Assembly: GCA_949825065.1 (NCBI GenBank)
Contig: OX463841.1
Coordinates: 17,313,064-17,377,063 of the forward strand
Length of the DNA stretch: 64,000 nucleotides
From: Odontocerum albicorne
Taxonomy: Eukaryota; Arthropoda; Insecta; Trichoptera; Odontoceridae
Direction of reading: 5' to 3'
Shown here: positions 59,076-64,000 of the stretch, piece by piece
Layout: the number at the start of each line of letters is the position of its first letter
How positions within the stretch are numbered: the stretch's first letter is position 1
Program-made: the position numbers and the translations under genes
Notes under the pieces: generated by a model
Database searches by the model: none
Told to the model about the DNA's origin: nothing
Seen by the model: the letters and a program-made list of their open reading frames with translations, nothing else

Positions 59076-60109
59076 AATTAAACACTTGAAAGAAGAAAAC
59101 TACGAAAGAGCGATTAATTAATTGATGTAATCAACTGATTGACTTATTTTCTTGGCTATTGTCATTACTTATTGGCTAGGAATAACCAAAACTGGGTGGA
59201 TAGTCATTAAAAAATACTTAATAAGTTATCTTTAATCCACTGTTTGAACAAATTATTCAGATACATTTACGAAACAGGTCATTAATATACTCGTACATAT
59301 CCATTTTTCTTAAAACAATTTATCACTTGTAAAATTCACTCATCGGTTATTCTCAAAACATAACCGACGACAAATAATGCCAGCCGTACAAAATGTCCAA
59401 ACAATATTATTATAATCAGGGATAGGGATATAAAGCCGGATCGAGCCGGTACAAAAAACATTATATAATAAATCAGTCGAATGCTCCGTTTTGAATCTGG
59501 ACAGTTAACATTCTGAATTGGCGTTAAAACGTGAGAATACGCAAGAAATTTGGTTTAAAACGAGGAGAGGATGGGAAGTGAGGCGTAAAGAGATATATCA
59601 TTTTTATACAATGCCTAGTTATTCATTGGTATATGAATGACATATAATAGTTGTAACTACTGAAAAATTAACATTCCTAAACTTAATGGCACGATACGAA
59701 AATCAAATGGAATAAATGAAAAATTTGTCATAAAGTAAATATTTTCTCTATATGGTTATATTTGATGCAGTGTGAGTGGGGTCTTTCATTACTTTATCGT
59801 CGCCGATATTGCAGGAATACGGAACTCGATTTTTTGGTATAAGTAACTTTCTTTATTTTTTGTAGTCTCTTGTATCATTGACACATTTTTGCATTTACAC
59901 ATCTATTTATTTTCAACGCGGGACGTGTTTATTCGTAACTGCAATACCAAGTGACGTTTTTATTTTATTATATTTTTGCAGAAAAATCGTTCATTGTCTC
60001 CCCTGTAAAATTTGGGTAATCCTAGATACGTGTTCCTGCAGGATCGGCGACGTTATATTATACATATAAATGCATAATTGATAAAATTGACATGGGTCTA
60101 AAAATATAT
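59076..60109. other. No gene seen
   Basis: Unassigned; TACTCGTA at 59288. Confidence 0.55.
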
Positions 60110-60595
60110 ATTATTACCAAAATTATCGAATATTAGTAAAATTCTTCAATAATAAATTATTGAATATTAGTAAAATTCGTTAATAATACATTATTGAATA
60201 GGTATTAGTAAAATTCGTTAATTATAAATTATTGAACATTTGTAAAATTTGTTAATAATAAATTATTTAATATTAGTAAAACTTGTTAATAATAAATTAT
60301 TGAATATTAGTAAAACTCGTTAATAATAAATTATTGAATATCAGTAAAATTCGTTAATAATAAATTATTGAATATTAGTAAAATTCGTTAATAATAAATT
60401 ATTGAATATTAGTAAAATTCGTCAATAATAAATTATTAAATATTAGTAAAATTCGTTAATAATAAATTATTTAATATTAGTAAAACTTGTTTATACTAAA
60501 TTATTGAATATTAGTAAAATTCGTTAATAATAAATGATTGAATATTAGTAAAATTTGTTAATAATAAATTATTGAATATTAGTAAAATTCGCCTT
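60110..60595 (+). repeat. 34-bp minisatellite, ~14 copies
   Basis: Unit GAATATTAGTAAAATTCGTT + AATAATAAATTATT. Confidence 0.95.
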
Positions 60596-61511
60596 GTGAA
60601 AAAAATAACGCATGTACACGTATGTACGAGTATACACATATATACAAAAATTATTCAAACCTCATTTATATTTTTTTAATACGGGATACAAGTATTAAAC
60701 ATAATTGTAACTGATATATTATTATACATAAAAAGAGTTTTTATGTAAAATATGATTACATATAGAGATCAAACCCAAATGGGATGAAATGGTAAATGCA
60801 TATATTTATTAATTTTTCAACGTTTGCACTTTCGGATTCAGTATTCAGGCCTTTTATTATCTTGTTTAAAAAAAAATTTTTTGTACGCAACAAATATAGC
60901 CACAAAAATAAGGTTCATTGATTTAAGTTCTTAGAATAAAAAAAATATTAAAAAAACATTTTATACTTCTTTTCTTTAATCTTGCGCAATGAATAAGATA
61001 AGAATGTACCATAATAATGATGTCCAGGACATCATTCCTTATGCTGCGCTGCTTTTGGTGGGGGGCTACTGTGTGGCGGGGGTGAGGTACATGACTGTAG
61101 GTGAAGGGATGAAACGAAAGGAAGGGGATATCAACAGTGAACATACCGAAGAATAATTAAATAAAAATAACCTTTTAAATTCACTGCATTCCGCTTTTTT
61201 ACCGTTCAACTGTGTATGGTCACTTTTATGCAAGTTTTTTTGTTACCAATGAAGAAATAAATATGCAGGAATAGTCTAGAAATATTAGATTAAAAAAGGT
61301 TACTTAAATGTAAAATTTCTTAATTGCTTTTAGATATATCATATAATATTTAGCCCTCTTTTCTTATATACTTTTACATTTACATTTCCTATCCATTGGA
61401 AAAAATATTTTTATGATTTATTTCCATCTATTCCATTAGGATTTGGAGGGCGGCTGGATTCAGCGTCACAACAAAATGCAAACAATGATAAAAACAACAA
61501 TGCTTGTTTTC
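60596..61511. other. No gene seen
   Basis: Unassigned; odd palindrome AATGATGTCCAGGACATCATT split as AATGATGTCC-A-GGACATCATT at 61016-61036. Confidence 0.55.
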
Positions 61512-61515
61512 TTAA

Positions 61516-62044
61516 CCCTTCCTGTCATGTGATGTGTAACTAGTACGCATTGCTTCTAAAAACTTTAATATCTCTATAAATACGAGTATAATAAATACTG
61601 GGTTCAGATTTTAGATATTCCTCCGTAATATATTTATGCATTGAATGAAAAAATAATATTAATAATAATTAGCACTTATCGGCTACCTCAGATGTATTTT
61701 GTGAAAATCGGGAATAAATTCACCAATACAATCAAACAAGTGCCATATATTCATTATAAAAAAAACCGCTATGGGTGAAGAAGCGACGCTATTCACGTCT
61801 CACTCTCACAAGAAATAGAATTAAGTTCGCTCGCTTCTATCGCTCAGTAAGTCGGCAGATTTCGGTAGAGATGTTTTTTTTTCATGTTTGCAATTAAATT
61901 TCAATTATTATCACTTTTGACTTCAAATTTAAGCGATTGGCTATGAATATTCTTATTTTTCCGATTTTAAATCGCTCATTTTTACATGTGTATTGAATAA
62001 ACAGCACCGGAACGGGTGGATTTTTTTAGTACAGGAGGGAAACG
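61516..62044 (+). mobile_element. piggyBac-like MITE, full copy 3 (529 bp)
   Basis: TTAA at 61512-61515 and 62045-62048. Internally shorter than the other copies. At 61581-61588 it carries TACGAGTA where copy 2 has only TA. Confidence 0.84.
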
Positions 62045-62652
62045 TTAAACTCGTTATTAGATTAATCAAGCTTTATTTAAAATAGCAGAAAATTTAAAAA
62101 AAATGCAATACAGATGTGTCTGGATTAAAAACGATTATATTAAATGAAATAACATCATTTCCTCTGCATTTCGTTATTCATTGTTATTCACCTCTTCCTC
62201 CGCAGTAAGCACTTAATTCAGTAATTAAATTCAACAGACGCAGTGGAAAAAAATGTATGAAATTTTAAACTAAATGATATTTTCCGCCTGTCTGGAAATA
62301 CTCGTACAAGAATTGAATAAAAATGTCAGACATTCGTCTCAAAATGATAATTTTCACTGGAGAAACCTCATCCCAGACTACTTAATTGATTTGTTCGGTT
62401 TGTTTATTCTACGTTATAAACCGAGATGTGGCTGTCATCTGTCAGTTTGTGTGTCAACAAAAAAGTAACATCGTGTAGATAATGGATCTGCGGCCTTTTA
62501 AAGGTTAACCAGAGGAATTGTCAATTCGAATTTAATGATTCGTGTAATGTTGCTGAAGTGATTTATTCAAAAGTCTGAGTCACTTTTTGACATTTCTTGA
62601 CATTCTGATATTAGTTATTGTCAGTAATAACACTAGTTAACAAGGTTTTTGT

Positions 62653-62970
62653 AACAAGAGTGAAAACGGTCATTTAAGGTCAATTTTTGTGTGTAGATAA
62701 CGAATATGAACTTGAAAATGTTCCATCACGTACCTTTTAAGAGAAAAGCCTGAAGTTAGTTTTTCACTGAAACTGAAACATTTGTAAGATGAAAAATTCG
62801 AACAAGAGTGAAAACGGATGATAAAAAGAGTGAAAACGGCCATTTTAGGTCAATTTTTGTGTGCTGATAACCAATATGAACTTGAAAATGTTCCATCACG
62901 TACATTTTAAGACAAAAACCTGAAATTAGTTTTTGACTGAAACTGAAACTTTTAAAAGATGAAAGTTCGA
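62653..62970 (+). repeat. Direct duplication, about 170-bp units
   Basis: Two similar units (62653-62812 and 62826-62970), each with AAGAGTGAAAACGGYCATTT, GGTCAATTTTTGTGTG, AATATGAACTTGAAAATGTT and CCATCACGTAC. A shorter third AAGAGTGAAAACGG lies between them. Directly upstream of the protein relic at 62985. Confidence 0.85.
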
Positions 62971-62984
62971 AAAAAAATTAAGTG

Positions 62985-63225
62985 TTATAGAACTAGAAAC
63001 TTGGAAAGCCTTTGGAACAGTTTTTAGTGGTTTCTTAGGTAATAATAAAGCTGACAATTACGAACAGCTTGTACAAAAACTCTTGCAGTTACCAGAATCT
63101 AGAATGTCGAATGTCACTGAAAATACATTTCCCGCATTCCCGTCTAGACTTTTGCCCAGAGAACTTAGGAGCTCTAAGGGATAAACAAGGAGAAATATTT
63201 ATCAGCAGGGTCGATTTAGTAAGAA
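62985..63225 (+). pseudogene. Decayed ORF of a repeated arthropod uncharacterised protein
   Basis: Frame 1 reads ELETWKAFGTVFSGFLGNNK then ADNYEQLVQKLLQ. Shifting one base, the next part reads CRMSLKIHFPHSRLDFCPEN then LGALRDKQGEIF. From memory this matches a recurrent arthropod pattern (W.SF..V...FLGN.K..NY..LV..ML...., CNMSLK.HFLHSHLDFFPENLG..S.EQGE.FHQ) found in many uncharacterised, probably element-derived proteins. The frameshift and later stops show decay. I cannot name a function. Confidence 0.6.
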
Positions 63226-63490
63226 TCAGCTAATTTAATCTCTGTTACAGACAAAAAGTTAAAATTTGTTAACTAGTGTAATTATGGGGGTTATCATTTT
63301 ATAAGTTATAAAAAAGTTCAATCATTCTTTGATGCAACAATTTTTGTATTATTGATTAACAATTGATAAACTTAATCAACATTATAAGGTTATTTATAAC
63401 CTACGAATATTTTCAAAATTAAACAAAAATATTATATTTGGGAGAAAATAAGGGGTTGAGGAACTGTTTATGTATCACACGACATATACT

Positions 63491-64000
63491 AAGGTCGAAA
63501 CAACCCCAAAATGCTTCGCTAGGCGCTAAGCTAGATTTTACGTGACTCATATACAAGGTGACTTCTTGCATGGCCACACCAAAGTGTTTCGCACAAATTC
63601 ATTTGGCGTTTGGGAGCGGTTGAGTTAACAAACGATGCCACTCTTAAAACTAACCAATTTCATTAAAACTTACCTACTATATTTATTTACTTCCTGTGCA
63701 ACTTCATTCCAAAGTGATTTTATTACAGTACATTTTTGTGTAATTTGCTCGATGGGTTCTACAAAGGCTCCCTTTTATACACAGCTGTTATTAAAACTTC
63801 CTCCATCTTGTAAAATTACTTGGTGACACACTAAAATTAACCCAGACGTCTGTTCGCTAGGAGACTTACTAGGTGACTAATCATCACGTAGCGTGACGCA
63901 AAGCGTACAGTGTGGCCATTGCAATAGTATGCGGTGCGTCTGTTCACTAGGACATGCCACCTAGTTCGCAGCGTAGCTCTAAGCACCAAGCGAGGCTCCT
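63491..64000 (-). mobile_element. MADF-bearing non-autonomous element (copy 2, cut by window end)
   Basis: Reverse-oriented copy of 48780-49256: the same order of CAAAATGCTTCGCTAGGCGC, TCACTTTGGAATGAAG (complement), CCCATCGAGC (complement) and AAGCACCAAGCGAGGCTCCT. The left terminus (63491-63515) is worn. It extends beyond 64000. Confidence 0.78.

Overview
This window is a piece of an A+T-rich insect (at least arthropod) nuclear genome. The evidence is eukaryotic gene structure (GT-AG introns, a homeobox split across distant exons), a dense load of arthropod-type transposable elements (mariner, pogo, piggyBac-, hAT- and Harbinger-like non-autonomous elements, Penelope-like retroelements, RTE-like and other LINE relics, tRNA-derived SINE heads), long (TA)n tracts and many minisatellites. 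I cannot name the species.

The only host gene I can support is aristaless (al), a paired-like Q50-class homeobox transcription factor, on the + strand. Its start-codon exon (38336-38871) carries the N-terminus, a striking nine-unit [15 protein letters not shown] repeat and homeodomain residues 1-31. A 46-nt exon (53903-53948) carries homeodomain residues 31-46. The recognition-helix exon (expected to begin VWFQNR) is not in the window, so the second intron exceeds 10 kb. The intron between the two exons is 15,031 bp and is filled with mobile elements.

Layout. 1-13 kb: SINE heads, a roughly 150-bp tandem array, piggyBac-like TTAA elements, a decayed mariner and a pogo-like element with a readable HTH domain. 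13-15 kb: two long (TA)n tracts around a LINE tail. 15-23 kb: LINE 3' ends, a DNA-transposon relic with distant inverted repeats, minisatellites and a Penelope-like insertion made of inverted terminal repeats. 23-38 kb: more minisatellites, LINE and transposase fragments, MITEs and possible control DNA upstream of al. 38-54 kb: al and its TE-filled intron, including a nearly intact mariner with one nonsense codon. 54-64 kb: a hAT-like MITE, a 60-bp satellite with higher-order structure, another TTAA element, a decayed protein relic and a second copy of a MADF-bearing element.

The most unusual signals are: (1) the octamer TACTCGTA/TACGAGTA occurs at least 16 times at unrelated sites, and in three cases comparison with a related sequence shows it as a 6-bp insertion at TA, as expected of a transposon excision footprint; (2) hammerhead-ribozyme-like modules (CTGANGA - stem - GAAA) recur in three unrelated repeat families; (3) a MADF-domain exon with a splice donor is carried in a non-autonomous element; (4) the al protein has an expanded Ser-Pro/His repeat.
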